Source: Flavobacteriales bacterium (lineage in GTDB: Bacteria; Bacteroidota; Bacteroidia; Flavobacteriales_D; Sanyastnellaceae). Taken from it: a stretch of DNA of 38,753 nucleotides. The position numbers were made by a program, and so were the translations under genes. Shown one piece after another: positions 1-9,097 of the stretch; position 1 is the first letter of the stretch, and each line of letters opens with the position of its first letter. The stretch covers positions 1 through 38,753 of the forward strand of contig JAKMCX010000040.1 in NCBI GenBank assembly GCA_022428285.1. Reading direction: 5' to 3'. Under the pieces are notes generated by a model. That model was not told the origin of the DNA. It made no database searches and saw only the letters and a list, made by a program, of their open reading frames with translations.

Positions 1-93
1 GGCTGCGGATGCGGAGTTGGTTGAAGCATTTTTTCCTATTTGGTATTGTTTGGCTTTTGCTTCTACTTTGGTGGGGGGTAAGAAAACGCCTGA

Positions 94-2814
94 TATTTAT
101 GCGTTGGCGGCGGCGGCGGCGGTGGCGGATATGAAAACCCAGGTTGGGGTACCACAGGAGGTCCCGGTTCTGGCGGTGCAGGTGCGATGTTTGGCGGTTC
201 GGGCGGTGATGGTGCGACCAATGGTGGAGGAGCAGGAGGAGGAGCTGCAGCACTTGGTGGGGCTTTTTTCGCGCGCTCAGGATCTCATGTGTTTCGCCAT
301 TGCACATTTTCTGGAAACTCAGCCATTCCAGGTGTGGCAGGCATTTCCTTTGGAGGAGGGGCAGCGCCAACCGATGGGTTGGCGCGGGGTGGTGCCATCG
401 GCACAACCGCTGGCGACCTCACACTGGACAACTGTCTGATTTGGGGCAATTCTGCTTTTGGAGCACCCACAGGTGACGATGAAGATGTCTACCGCAATGG
501 AGGAGGGCCAATTCTATCGGAGGTGGGCCACAACTTGGTGGGGAAGTTGGGCGACAATGCCGACTCCCAATTCGATGCTGCTTCGGTGGCGAATTTGATT
601 GGTGTGGTCCCCGAACTGTTGCCTTTTGGGGATTACGGGGGTTCCACCAATGCCTTTATGTTGAGTGCTTGCCAGCCGCTTAGTCCGGCCATAGATGCAG
701 GGGGAGCTTTGCTCGAAGCCGTGGCAGAGGACCAGCGGGGTGTGCTCCGTGATGCGAATCCCGACATCGGGGCCATTGAGGGGCCCGTTGCGGTGGCGCT
801 CGACCCCATTTTAGAAGAAGTCTGCCCATTGGAAACCGCTTCGTTGAGCTTGTCTTGGCCCGATGCGACCACCACTTGGCCCGATGGTTCGGTGGGGGAT
901 ACATGGACAACAGGAAGTGTGACCGGCGCCGTGGCGTTGATTACCACCGCAGAGGGATGTGAGGAGGAAATTGACCTAGAAGTCACAGAGATTGCCATCG
1001 TCACCCCTGACTTGGGCCCTGACCAAACGGTCTGTCCCAATACGGTCTTGAATTTTGATGCGGGCAATCCAGGGGCATTTTACACTTGGACGCTCAACGG
1101 GAACCCCAGCGGATTCGCACAGGCCGAATTGGTCGGTTTGGAAGGCACAGTCGCCGTGACCGTCGAGGTCATGGGCTGTCAAACCAGCGATGATGTCGAG
1201 GTGGTTTGGTTTGAGGATTACCCATTGGATTTGGGCCCTGCGGTGACCTTGTGTGTGGGTGAGGATGTGACTTTGAATGCGGCGAACAACGCTTGGGGAG
1301 GATTGCCCCCCGTGTTTCAATGGCAGGGTGGGCCTGGCGATGCCGAGTATACAGTCAACGCTACAGGTGTGTATTTGGTGACCGCTACCACGGTCGAAGG
1401 ATGTGCCGTAACAGACGACATCGATGTGACTTTAAGTGCGCTGACAAGCGTGGATTTGGGCCCAGACACCACGGTGTGTCCCGGGACGCCTTTCATCTTG
1501 GATCCAAACTATCCAGCGGCCACGTGCTTGTGGCAAGACGGAACAGTGTCCTCTACCTACGCAGTGTCCAACTCGGGCATATACAGTGTCAACGTCAGCG
1601 ATGGCGAATGCCAGGTCAATGACCAGGTGTTCATCGAGGTGGTGGATCCTTTTGAAGCCAACCTGCCTGAATACATGAGTTTTTGTGACCAAGACAGTGT
1701 CTTGCTGTTGGCCGCATTTGGCGCGTCAGATTACCTCTGGTCCAATGGTGCCCAAGGCAACCAATTGTGGGTGACCGCTCCAGGTGCCTACGAAGTCACG
1801 AGTTCCCAATCGGGGTGTGATTTTGTAGACATTGTCCTGGTCTCAGTCCAGCCTCTGCCTCCGGTCGATTTGGGATTGGACCTGGTGCTGTGCGAAGGTG
1901 AATCGGTGGATTTGGATCCCGGCGTTTTGGGTGCCGATTATGTCATCTTCAACGACTCGTTGACCACACCGGTATTGACGGTCACTGAGGGCGGCGAGTA
2001 TACCGTGGAGGTCGCGCTAAACGGCTGCGTCAACCAAGACACCATTGAAGTGGAGGTGAGGCCCATTCCTGAGTTTGCATTGCCGGAAGATTCCGTGCTG
2101 TGTCCGGGTGGGGTGTTCTCCTTGGAGACCGGATTGACCGATGTTCTGGTCACTTGGAATACAGGTGAAGTCGGTCCTTCCATCGACGTGAATCAGCCGT
2201 CAACATATGTCGCCACCAGTCAGGTTAGCGGGTGTCAGTTTGTGGATTCCATACAAATCGAGGTGGCCCAACCGATTGCGGTGCCCCTCGAGGCACTCTA
2301 CACCCTCTGTTTGGGGGATTCGGTCACCTTGAATGCGCTGCAGGGAGAGGCTGTTTATCCCTCTGCATACCGTTGGGACAATGGCAGCATCGGTCCCGAG
2401 CGGACCATTAGCAGGGCTGGTTTGTATGCCGTTGAGGTGTCCAACGTGTGCGATACGGTGGAGCAAGTGTTGGAAGTTGAGCAGATTGTCTGCGGATGTC
2501 AGGTCTATGTACCGACGGCCTTTACCCCCAACAACGATGGAAAGAATGACGCTTGGTTCCCCGTGTTGGATTGCGAGCCTTTTGCTTACGAAGTGACGGT
2601 GTGGGACCGCTGGGGAAGGCCGGTCTTCCAATCCACCGACCCCGAAAAAGTGTGGCATGGCCAAGTGGATGGAACTCCTGGGTCAAAAACCCGAGAGAGC
2701 GGCCGGTATTACGCCATAGACGGCGTTTACATGTGGGAAGTCATCATCGAATTGCGCAGGGACAGGGTGCCCGAGGTCCTTCGTCAGAATGGCTTCGTGC
2801 GCATCCTGCGTTGA
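94..2814 (+). CDS. Secreted/surface protein, 5'-partial: Gly-rich N-terminal part, choice-of-anchor Q-like domain, tandem Ig-like modules, C-terminal T9SS type B (gliding motility-associated, CHU_C) sorting domain
   Basis: Frame +1 is open from 94 (first ATG at 187). 'LSPAIDAGG...DQRGVLRDANPDIGAIE' is choice-of-anchor Q-like. C-terminus 'VYVPTAFTPNNDGKNDAWFP...YEVTVWDRWGRPVFQS...DGVYMWEV...GFVRILR' is a CHU_C-type domain. Confidence 0.85.
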   Translation, partial: YLCVGGGGGGGGYENPGWGTTGGPGSGGAGAMFGGSGGDGATNGGGAGGGAAALGGAFFARSGSHVFRHCTFSGNSAIPGVAGISFGGGAAPTDGLARGGAIGTTAGDLTLDNCLIWGNSAFGAPTGDDEDVYRNGGGPILSEVGHNLVGKLGDNADSQFDAASVANLIGVVPELLPFGDYGGSTNAFMLSACQPLSPAIDAGGALLEAVAEDQRGVLRDANPDIGAIEGPVAVALDPILEEVCPLETASLSLSWPDATTTWPDGSVGDTWTTGSVTGAVALITTAEGCEEEIDLEVTEIAIVTPDLGPDQTVCPNTVLNFDAGNPGAFYTWTLNGNPSGFAQAELVGLEGTVAVTVEVMGCQTSDDVEVVWFEDYPLDLGPAVTLCVGEDVTLNAANNAWGGLPPVFQWQGGPGDAEYTVNATGVYLVTATTVEGCAVTDDIDVTLSALTSVDLGPDTTVCPGTPFILDPNYPAATCLWQDGTVSSTYAVSNSGIYSVNVSDGECQVNDQVFIEVVDPFEANLPEYMSFCDQDSVLLLAAFGASDYLWSNGAQGNQLWVTAPGAYEVTSSQSGCDFVDIVLVSVQPLPPVDLGLDLVLCEGESVDLDPGVLGADYVIFNDSLTTPVLTVTEGGEYTVEVALNGCVNQDTIEVEVRPIPEFALPEDSVLCPGGVFSLETGLTDVLVTWNTGEVGPSIDVNQPSTYVATSQVSGCQFVDSIQIEVAQPIAVPLEALYTLCLGDSVTLNALQGEAVYPSAYRWDNGSIGPERTISRAGLYAVEVSNVCDTVEQVLEVEQIVCGCQVYVPTAFTPNNDGKNDAWFPVLDCEPFAYEVTVWDRWGRPVFQSTDPEKVWHGQVDGTPGSKTRESGRYYAIDGVYMWEVIIELRRDRVPEVLRQNGFVRILR
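799..2490 (+). repeat. About eight tandem Ig-like/PKD-like protein modules within the CDS
   Basis: Recurring pattern 'xDLGPDxTVCPGxxxxLD...Y.W..G.....Y.V...G.Y.V.V...GC...D.I.VEV', about 70 aa each. Confidence 0.75.
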
Positions 2815-2826
2815 AGCCCGACCCGC

Positions 2827-3789
2827 TTAATTCTTGCGCAAGTCGTACAAGCGGTCGGGGTAATCCGTAATGATCCCGTCAACGCCCATTTGCATGACTG
2901 CAAAGAGGTCTTCAGGTTCGTTGACCGTCCAGGGAATCACACGGATGTCCTTTTGCTGCAGCCCGTGAACGTCGTTGGCGTCAATGCGCTCCCACTTCGG
3001 AGAGTAGATGGACGGCTTGAAGTTGATTCTGGCCAGCTCAGTCGATACGCTTTCTTCTGAATTGGTGAGCCACGCGGTTGTCATATTGGGGGCCTGTTGG
3101 TGCACCTCATTCAATGCATCGGCGCTGAAGCTTTGGATGCAAGTGCGGTCTTCAATGCCCAGCCTGCGGACTTCCGCGATGACGGTTTGTACAAACACCG
3201 AAACCTCGGGACAGAATTCAGGCTCCAATTCCTTTCGGTGTTTGATCTCCAGATTGTAACGGATTTGTCGTCCGTCTAACAGCATTGGCACATCCTCGGT
3301 CACTTTGACGACTTCTGCCAATGTGGGCTTTTGGATGGGCAAGTGACGCTGATCGGGGAAACTTGGATGTGCTTTCATGCCACAGTCAAACGCCTGAATC
3401 TCCGCTGTGGTCATTTGGTGGAGGTTGTACCGGCGTTCCTGCGATGCTGTGATTGCATCGCCATCGGGCGTGGTGCAGATGAGGTGGCTCATCCAGGGCT
3501 CGTGGCTCACGATGATGTTTCCGTCTTTGGCGATACAAAGGTCCATCTCCAATACATCGGCGCCTTCGCGGATGGAGATGACAAAGCCGGGAATGCTGTT
3601 TTCTGGCAACAGGCCTCTGGCGCCACGGTGTCCTTGAATTTCTATGCCGAGCGGTTCAGTATCCGCCACAGCTGCGGGGGCATCAGGCGCCATCATGGTT
3701 TCTGGGGAGGGGGCTTTGGGGTCTGCTCCTGTGCAGCCCCATGCCAGGATTGCCATCAGCAGGCCGAAGGTGTGTAACACGCGTGTCAT
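2827..3789 (-). CDS. Glycerophosphodiester phosphodiesterase family lipoprotein
   Basis: 'IEIQGHRGARGLLPENSIPGFVISIREGADVLEMDLCIAKDGNIIVSHEP' (GDPD catalytic signature) and '...GVDGIITDYPDRLYDLR'. Start taken at MTRVLHTFGLLMAILAWGCTG, a lipobox-like signal; the ORF-track start is 31 codons upstream. Confidence 0.88.
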   Translation of the reverse strand: MTRVLHTFGLLMAILAWGCTGADPKAPSPETMMAPDAPAAVADTEPLGIEIQGHRGARGLLPENSIPGFVISIREGADVLEMDLCIAKDGNIIVSHEPWMSHLICTTPDGDAITASQERRYNLHQMTTAEIQAFDCGMKAHPSFPDQRHLPIQKPTLAEVVKVTEDVPMLLDGRQIRYNLEIKHRKELEPEFCPEVSVFVQTVIAEVRRLGIEDRTCIQSFSADALNEVHQQAPNMTTAWLTNSEESVSTELARINFKPSIYSPKWERIDANDVHGLQQKDIRVIPWTVNEPEDLFAVMQMGVDGIITDYPDRLYDLRKN

Positions 3790-3856
3790 GTTCCGAAAAT
3801 ACTCCACGGTGCAATGGGGCGGGCATGTCGTTGAATGGGGGCTAATTTGCTGCTTG

Positions 3857-5632
3857 ATGGAATCTTCAACGCGAGCGGGCACTGAACGGTTGGTCTCAAG
3901 GGCTGACTTGGCTCTGTGGTCGGGCTTGAATGAACGCCATCCCTTGGTGGGGCTCTTTCACCGTTTTGGAGGGATTCGCCGTTTGAACCTGGCTTATGAC
4001 CGTTTGGCCCATTTGGGTCCTTCAGATTTTATCCAGCAGGTGTTCAGTCAATTGGGGGTGCGCATCGCATTGGCACCAGAGGACTTGCACCGGATTCCCA
4101 AAGAGGGTGGATTCATTCTGGTTTCCAACCATCCCTTTGGTCCCTTGGATGCCTTGGCACTTGTGAGCGAGATCTCAAAAGTCCGGCCAGATTTTCGGCT
4201 GGGTGTGGAAGACGCCATGGGACGGATTCCACAATTGGAAGAAGCCTTTGTTGTGGTGTCGGATGCCGCCAGCGAAGGCGGTGGAGCCCGGATTTCGGGA
4301 TGGAGGGAAGCGGCGGTGCATTTGGCTGAAGGAGGAGGCTTCGGTGTATTTCCTGCCCTGGAGGTCAGTTCTTATCGGCGGTCCAAAAAGTGGGTGGCAG
4401 ATGGACGTTGGAATGCACCGCTTATCGGTTGGGCGAGCAAACAAGGCGTGCCGATTGTGCCGGTTTACATCGATGGTGCAAACAGTCCATTGTCCCAATG
4501 GTTGGGTTTGATCCACCCGTCGTTGCGTTCCTTGAGAATGCCGGCCGAAATCCAAAACAAAAAAGGACAGGTGCTGCGCATGCGGGTGGGACACCCCATC
4601 AAAAAGCGCGATTTGACTGGCTTCGAAAGCCATGACCAGCTGGCCCGGTTCCTGCGGGCAAAGTCCTATGCGATGGGAGCGGCTTACGAGGTGCAAAGGG
4701 ACCTGTTCAAGGGGCTTCGTTTTCCGAAGCGACCAGTACCAGTGGCCGCCGCGATTGACACCAAGTTGCTCTGCCAAGAAATGGAGGAGCTGGCCGATGC
4801 CAAGTTGTTTTCGCACCAAGAGTTTGATGTGTTTTATGCCTCAGCGGAACGCATTCCGCAGACATTGAAGGAAATCGGCCGGTGTCGGGAAATGACTTTT
4901 CGCGCGGTGGGAGAGGGCACCAACAAGGCCTTGGACCTCGATGAGTATGACCTTTACTATCAGCATTTGCTGCTGTGGGATCGGGAGGCCAATGCATTGG
5001 CTGGCGCTTACCGTGTTGGCGAAGGATGGGAGATCATGGAGCGTTATGGCGCAAGGGGATTCTATACGCGGTCGCTGTTCAGAATGCGCAAAGGATTTCA
5101 TCCTGTCCTCCGGTCCAGTGTTGAATTGGGGCGGTCCTTTATCGTGCCCGATTACCAGCGCAAGCGCATGCCGCTGTTTTTGCTCTGGAAGGGCATTTTG
5201 GCGGTGTTGTTGAAGTCCAATGAAGCGCGTTATGTCCTCGGTCCGGTGACGATCAGCAGCGACTACAAGCAGTTTTCGAGGTCATTGATCATGGGGTTTG
5301 TTCGGCGCCATTTTTGGGAGGAGAAATGGGCGGCCTTTATCCGTCCGCGCAAACGGTTTGCCTTTGAGGAAAACCGCGCCGATGCCGATGCCCTGCTCGA
5401 AGGAACGGGCGGTGATGTCAAGCGGCTGGACCGCATTCTGGCCGACATAGAGCGTCCCGATGTGGTGGTGCCGGTGTTGCTCAAGAAATACCTCCATCAA
5501 AATGCGCGCATCCTGGGCTTCAACCGAGACCCCAAATTCAACGATGCGTTGGATGGGCTCATGCTGCTCGATGTGCGCGACCTGCCCGCTGAAACGCTCG
5601 AAAACCTCCAGCGTGAATTCGGATTCAGCTGA
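3857..5632 (+). CDS. olsF: Fused PlsC-like O-acyltransferase + GNAT/OlsB-like N-acyltransferase (OlsF-type aminolipid synthase candidate)
   Basis: N-terminal half 'EGGFILVSNHPFGPLDALAL' (acyltransferase NHPxGxxD motif). C-terminal half 'MTFRAVGEGTNKALDLDEYDLYYQHLLLWDREANALAGAYRVG...ELGRSFIVPDYQ' (hemolysin/OlsB-like GNAT). Start at MESSTRAG. Confidence 0.78.
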   Translation: MESSTRAGTERLVSRADLALWSGLNERHPLVGLFHRFGGIRRLNLAYDRLAHLGPSDFIQQVFSQLGVRIALAPEDLHRIPKEGGFILVSNHPFGPLDALALVSEISKVRPDFRLGVEDAMGRIPQLEEAFVVVSDAASEGGGARISGWREAAVHLAEGGGFGVFPALEVSSYRRSKKWVADGRWNAPLIGWASKQGVPIVPVYIDGANSPLSQWLGLIHPSLRSLRMPAEIQNKKGQVLRMRVGHPIKKRDLTGFESHDQLARFLRAKSYAMGAAYEVQRDLFKGLRFPKRPVPVAAAIDTKLLCQEMEELADAKLFSHQEFDVFYASAERIPQTLKEIGRCREMTFRAVGEGTNKALDLDEYDLYYQHLLLWDREANALAGAYRVGEGWEIMERYGARGFYTRSLFRMRKGFHPVLRSSVELGRSFIVPDYQRKRMPLFLLWKGILAVLLKSNEARYVLGPVTISSDYKQFSRSLIMGFVRRHFWEEKWAAFIRPRKRFAFEENRADADALLEGTGGDVKRLDRILADIERPDVVVPVLLKKYLHQNARILGFNRDPKFNDALDGLMLLDVRDLPAETLENLQREFGFS

Positions 5633-5645
5633 AGGTTTTCGAATG

Positions 5646-5672
5646 GGACTTGGCCTTTTCGCAGGCCAATCC
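5646..5672. terminator. Hairpin between convergent genes
   Basis: TTGGCC (5650-5655), loop ttttcgca, GGCCAA (5664-5669), extended by GGA/TCC across a 1-nt bulge. Lies in the 45-bp gap between convergent stops. Confidence 0.55.
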
Positions 5673-5677
5673 TCAGC

Positions 5678-8600
5678 TTAGATCGAATAAGACAGGCTGA
5701 TCGAGTAGGTGCGTCCTTCTGTGAAGCTGGACCAATCGTACAGCACGCCATTGAACAGGTGCGTCTGGCGGTTGCGTGGGTTGATCAGGTTGCGGGCTTT
5801 GAATCCAACCCTGAAGTGCTCTCCCCATCCTTTGCCCAGGCTCAGGTCCAGCGTAGGTGTAGGCTGCTGCATGACATTGGGAAGGGCGCCTTGGGTTACC
5901 AAGAAGACCTTGGGTCCCTGAACGTTGAAGGAAAGCGTGGACACAAAGTCGGCGCTGTCGTTGATGTAGGTCAGCACACCATTGACGATATACGGCGCTT
6001 GCCCAAAGAGGGCGCGCGTGTCGGGGTGGCTGGGGTCTTGTGCGCGAATGCCTTCGAGCTCGGCTTCTGGGATTTTGACCGCAGAGCGGATCAAGGTGAC
6101 ATTTCCCGAAATGGAGAGGTCCCGAAAGAAGGGAGCGTTGGTCACGTTGGCCAGGTCCTTCTTGGCGTCGAATTCGATGCCCACGACGTCTGCATAAGGC
6201 ACATTGGACCAAGTGAGTTCTTCATTCACCGCCTCCAGAACTTGGGTTTGCTCGATGGGGGAGTTGAAGTGCTTGTAGAACACACCGGCGGATACCATTT
6301 CTCCCAAGGTGGGGTAATGCTCGAGTTTGAGGTCGAGGTTGTCGATGCTGGTTTGACCGAGTCCGGGGTTGCCTTTCAGGGTTTGCAGGGTCTCAAAGTC
6401 AAATCCACGGAAGGGGGCTTTTTCTCGGAACACCGGGCGGGCCAGTGTTTTGCTGTAGGCTGCGCGCAGGTTGGTGATCCGAATGGGGTCGACCTTGCCC
6501 AAGATGTAGGTCATGTTCAACGATGGAAGTAGGTTCGTTTCGTCCAGTGTGCCACGGTTGGTGGAGATCTGCTCAGGGGTCAGGTCTGCGGTGTCGCGGT
6601 TGCTTTCGATGCTCATGCTGGCCGACTCCATGCGCAGGCCTACGTTGCCGCTCAACCGCTCGTTGACACGGGCGTCCAACATGGCATAGGTGCCGATCAC
6701 ATTGAGGAATCCGAAATCGGAGTTGCTTGGGTTGCTGACGTTGTTGGTTTGGATGTAGTCTCCGCCTTGGGAGACCACCATGTTGGAAGCTGCGAAGTAC
6801 TGGGAGGGGCTTCCGCCGAAATTGTCAAAGAATTGACCTGAGGCTGCGAACGTAAACGCATCCTCTTGCTGGGTTCGCTCGGTCCGCACGAAGCTTCCAC
6901 CAAAGGAGAGCTTGCCTTCCAAGCGGTCGGATCCGGAAAATACCGGCTTGCTCAAATTGACTTTGACGTCGGTTTTGCTTTCTTCCAAGTCGCGCCAGAA
7001 GCGGTTCGGGGCAGGGTAGCGGTCTGGGCGGATGCTGTAGAAGCGGTTGGTCTCCGTGGGAATTTCCATGTCCCCAATGGCGACCCCTTCGTCTTGGAGG
7101 GCTTGCACGGTGCCGGCGACGTCATCGGCCCAATTGCTGCTCAGAACGCCATCGTCCACCAGGCCTTCAATTTCATCCAGTACGTCTCCGGAAGCAGACG
7201 CGTCCAAGGTGGTGCCGTCGGCGCCATAAAAGACGGCTTCGTCTACCAGCGCCTCCGTGTTGTCGATGTAGTTGTTGAACAGCACGCGCAGGTCAGGTGT
7301 GCTCATGCGGCCCTCAGAGCGGCTGGCGATCCAGTCTACAGTGAGCTCGCTTTCGGGCATGTAGTGCTCGCCGCGCAATTGGAAGGTGTTCAGGGTGCGG
7401 CTCTGGTAGCGGTGTGAACGTTGCTGTTGCATCTCGTCGCCATCCCGCGGGTTGACGCCTTCTTGGAAGCGCGCGCTGTTGGTGCCACTGGTGATGGTCA
7501 TGCCCATCAATGAGATCTTGTTGAAGTCGTTCAGTTTGTAGCTGAGGTTCAACAAGGTGTTCCAGCGGTGTGTCTCATTGGTGCGCTCATCGCTGTAGCG
7601 CTGTTGCATGTCGAGCTCGTCGGTGCCGGCTACGTTGCCTGCTGCCCAACGGCCGTAGATCCCATCTTGGTAACCGCGGGTGTTGCGGGCGTATTGGGCG
7701 CCAAAAGTGTAGCCCAACTGCCGGCCAAACAGTGAGGTTTGGTTGCCAAATGTGATGGAGTGCTTCATGTCCATGGCGGCCGTGCGGCGCACATGCTCCC
7801 AAGTGTTGTCGAAGCTCTGGCCCACATCGGTTAACCCTTGGTTGGCTTCAATGGAAGCTGGAATGGCAGCTTGGAAATAGAGCGAATCTCCCATTTGACT
7901 GGCGCCCCATTGGTCCGCATAGCCCAGACCTGTCAGCACGCACTGGGCATCGGAGTAGGCTGAGATGTCATTCAGTGAGCCCAGGCCGCAGCTGGACAGC
8001 GCACCATCGACAATGCTGCTCCCGATCATGTCGCGGTCAATGATGTATTGGATTTGCTCGCTAAAAGAGACAGAAATGGCGCTGGGCCAACCGTTCTGGG
8101 CTGCGGCTTGTGCGGTGGGGTTCAGGCTTCTAGAACCGTCATCGTATCCAAGCCAATCCTTACTGCTGCGTTGGCTGGAGAGGACTTCTTTTCCTGTGGT
8201 GTTGGTGTTCCAGCCGAGGCTGCTGGAATAGTTGAACATGAACTGGTCGGGAAAGTCCTTGGTCTCGACAGAGATGTAGGCACCCGCCCAGTCGGAGGGT
8301 AAGTTGGCCGTTTGGGTTTTGACCACTTTGAGGTTGTCCACCAGGTTGGTGGGGAAGAGGTCCATCTCGATGGTGTTCCGGCGGGGGTTCATGGACGGAA
8401 CCTCTGCACCGTTCAGGGTTGTTTTGAGGTATCGGTCAGACAGGCCGCGGACAAACACGAAATTCCCGACGGTGGACACGCCCGACACGCGCTTCATGGC
8501 GCTGGCGGCGTCGTTGTCTCCGGTGCGTTTGATTTGTTGGCTGGAGATGTAGTCGATGCTGGAAGCGGACTTTTTCTTGATGTTCTCCATGTACGTGTCC

Positions 8601-8953
8601 CGGGCACGGTCCGCTTTGGCCACCACTTCTGCGGCTTGCTCGATCACAAACGTTTCGGGGAACAGGTTGAACTGAATCACTTGCACACCATCACCGGTGA
8701 TGGTCACTTCTTGGACGTGGGGGCGGTAACCAATGAAACGGCCGACCACATTGTAGGTGCCAGGTGCCAGTCCTTCGAGGCTGAAATTGCCGTCCAAGTC
8801 GGCCATGGCCCCTTTGGTGGTGCCTTCGATAAAGGCGTTGGCACCGATCAGGCTTTCGCCGGATTGGCCGTCGTTGATTTTACCTCGGATGACCCCTTGA
8901 GAATGGGCGGTAAATGCTGTGGCCAGGATGACCAGGAGCTGAAGCAAACGCAT
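5678..8953 (-). CDS. TonB-dependent receptor with N-terminal carboxypeptidase-regulatory-like domain
   Basis: Signal peptide MRLLQLLVILATAFTAHSQ, then 'GVIRGKINDGQSGESLIGANAFIEGTTKGAMADLDGNFSLEGLAPGTYNV'. Plug 'RVSGVSTVGNFVFVRGLSDRYLKTTLNGAEVPSMNP'. C-terminus 'YSISLSYSI'. Confidence 0.93.
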   Translation of the reverse strand: MRLLQLLVILATAFTAHSQGVIRGKINDGQSGESLIGANAFIEGTTKGAMADLDGNFSLEGLAPGTYNVVGRFIGYRPHVQEVTITGDGVQVIQFNLFPETFVIEQAAEVVAKADRARDTYMENIKKKSASSIDYISSQQIKRTGDNDAASAMKRVSGVSTVGNFVFVRGLSDRYLKTTLNGAEVPSMNPRRNTIEMDLFPTNLVDNLKVVKTQTANLPSDWAGAYISVETKDFPDQFMFNYSSSLGWNTNTTGKEVLSSQRSSKDWLGYDDGSRSLNPTAQAAAQNGWPSAISVSFSEQIQYIIDRDMIGSSIVDGALSSCGLGSLNDISAYSDAQCVLTGLGYADQWGASQMGDSLYFQAAIPASIEANQGLTDVGQSFDNTWEHVRRTAAMDMKHSITFGNQTSLFGRQLGYTFGAQYARNTRGYQDGIYGRWAAGNVAGTDELDMQQRYSDERTNETHRWNTLLNLSYKLNDFNKISLMGMTITSGTNSARFQEGVNPRDGDEMQQQRSHRYQSRTLNTFQLRGEHYMPESELTVDWIASRSEGRMSTPDLRVLFNNYIDNTEALVDEAVFYGADGTTLDASASGDVLDEIEGLVDDGVLSSNWADDVAGTVQALQDEGVAIGDMEIPTETNRFYSIRPDRYPAPNRFWRDLEESKTDVKVNLSKPVFSGSDRLEGKLSFGGSFVRTERTQQEDAFTFAASGQFFDNFGGSPSQYFAASNMVVSQGGDYIQTNNVSNPSNSDFGFLNVIGTYAMLDARVNERLSGNVGLRMESASMSIESNRDTADLTPEQISTNRGTLDETNLLPSLNMTYILGKVDPIRITNLRAAYSKTLARPVFREKAPFRGFDFETLQTLKGNPGLGQTSIDNLDLKLEHYPTLGEMVSAGVFYKHFNSPIEQTQVLEAVNEELTWSNVPYADVVGIEFDAKKDLANVTNAPFFRDLSISGNVTLIRSAVKIPEAELEGIRAQDPSHPDTRALFGQAPYIVNGVLTYINDSADFVSTLSFNVQGPKVFLVTQGALPNVMQQPTPTLDLSLGKGWGEHFRVGFKARNLINPRNRQTHLFNGVLYDWSSFTEGRTYSISLSYSI

Positions 8954-9000
8954 GCGCTCTAATTTGTTGTACAAAGTGAGTGCAGAACCTTCTTGTGGAC

Positions 9001-9017
9001 GTTAACCCGGTGTTAAC
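9001..9017 (-). promoter_or_regulatory. Putative tandem operator GTTAAC-N5-GTTAAC (11-bp period) upstream of the TonB-dependent receptor
   Basis: Plus strand GTTAACCCGGTGTTAAC, ending 48 bp upstream of the receptor ATG at 8953. Confidence 0.4.
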
Positions 9018-9048
9018 CGCTCTTTTCCTTTTCATGGCCTCAGCATAA

Positions 9049-9087
9049 ACAACCGAAGTTTCGCGGTCATTGCGAAACTCCGGTTGT
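9049..9087. other. Strong intergenic hairpin (16-bp arms, one mismatch, 7-nt loop)
   Basis: ACAACCGAAGTTTCGC (9049-9064) / GCGAAACTCCGGTTGT (9072-9087), loop GGTCATT. No long U-tract follows on the minus strand. Confidence 0.7.
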
Positions 9088-9097
9088 GTAAGTCTAG

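Noticed and set aside
1-24. Possibility that the window is a circle: the start (GCGCGVG) resembles the 'ECGCGVI' repeat of the right-edge gene
   Set aside because: Joining the ends gives YECG-GCGCGVG followed at once by a stop, not the expected repeat continuation. The match is only about 8-12 nt in a Gly/Cys-rich context.
4119-4160. Apparent HX5D instead of HX4D in the acyltransferase motif (NHPFGPLD)
   Set aside because: I recall NHPxGxxD as typical of this OlsF/hemolysin-associated acyltransferase group, so it is not a defect or novelty.
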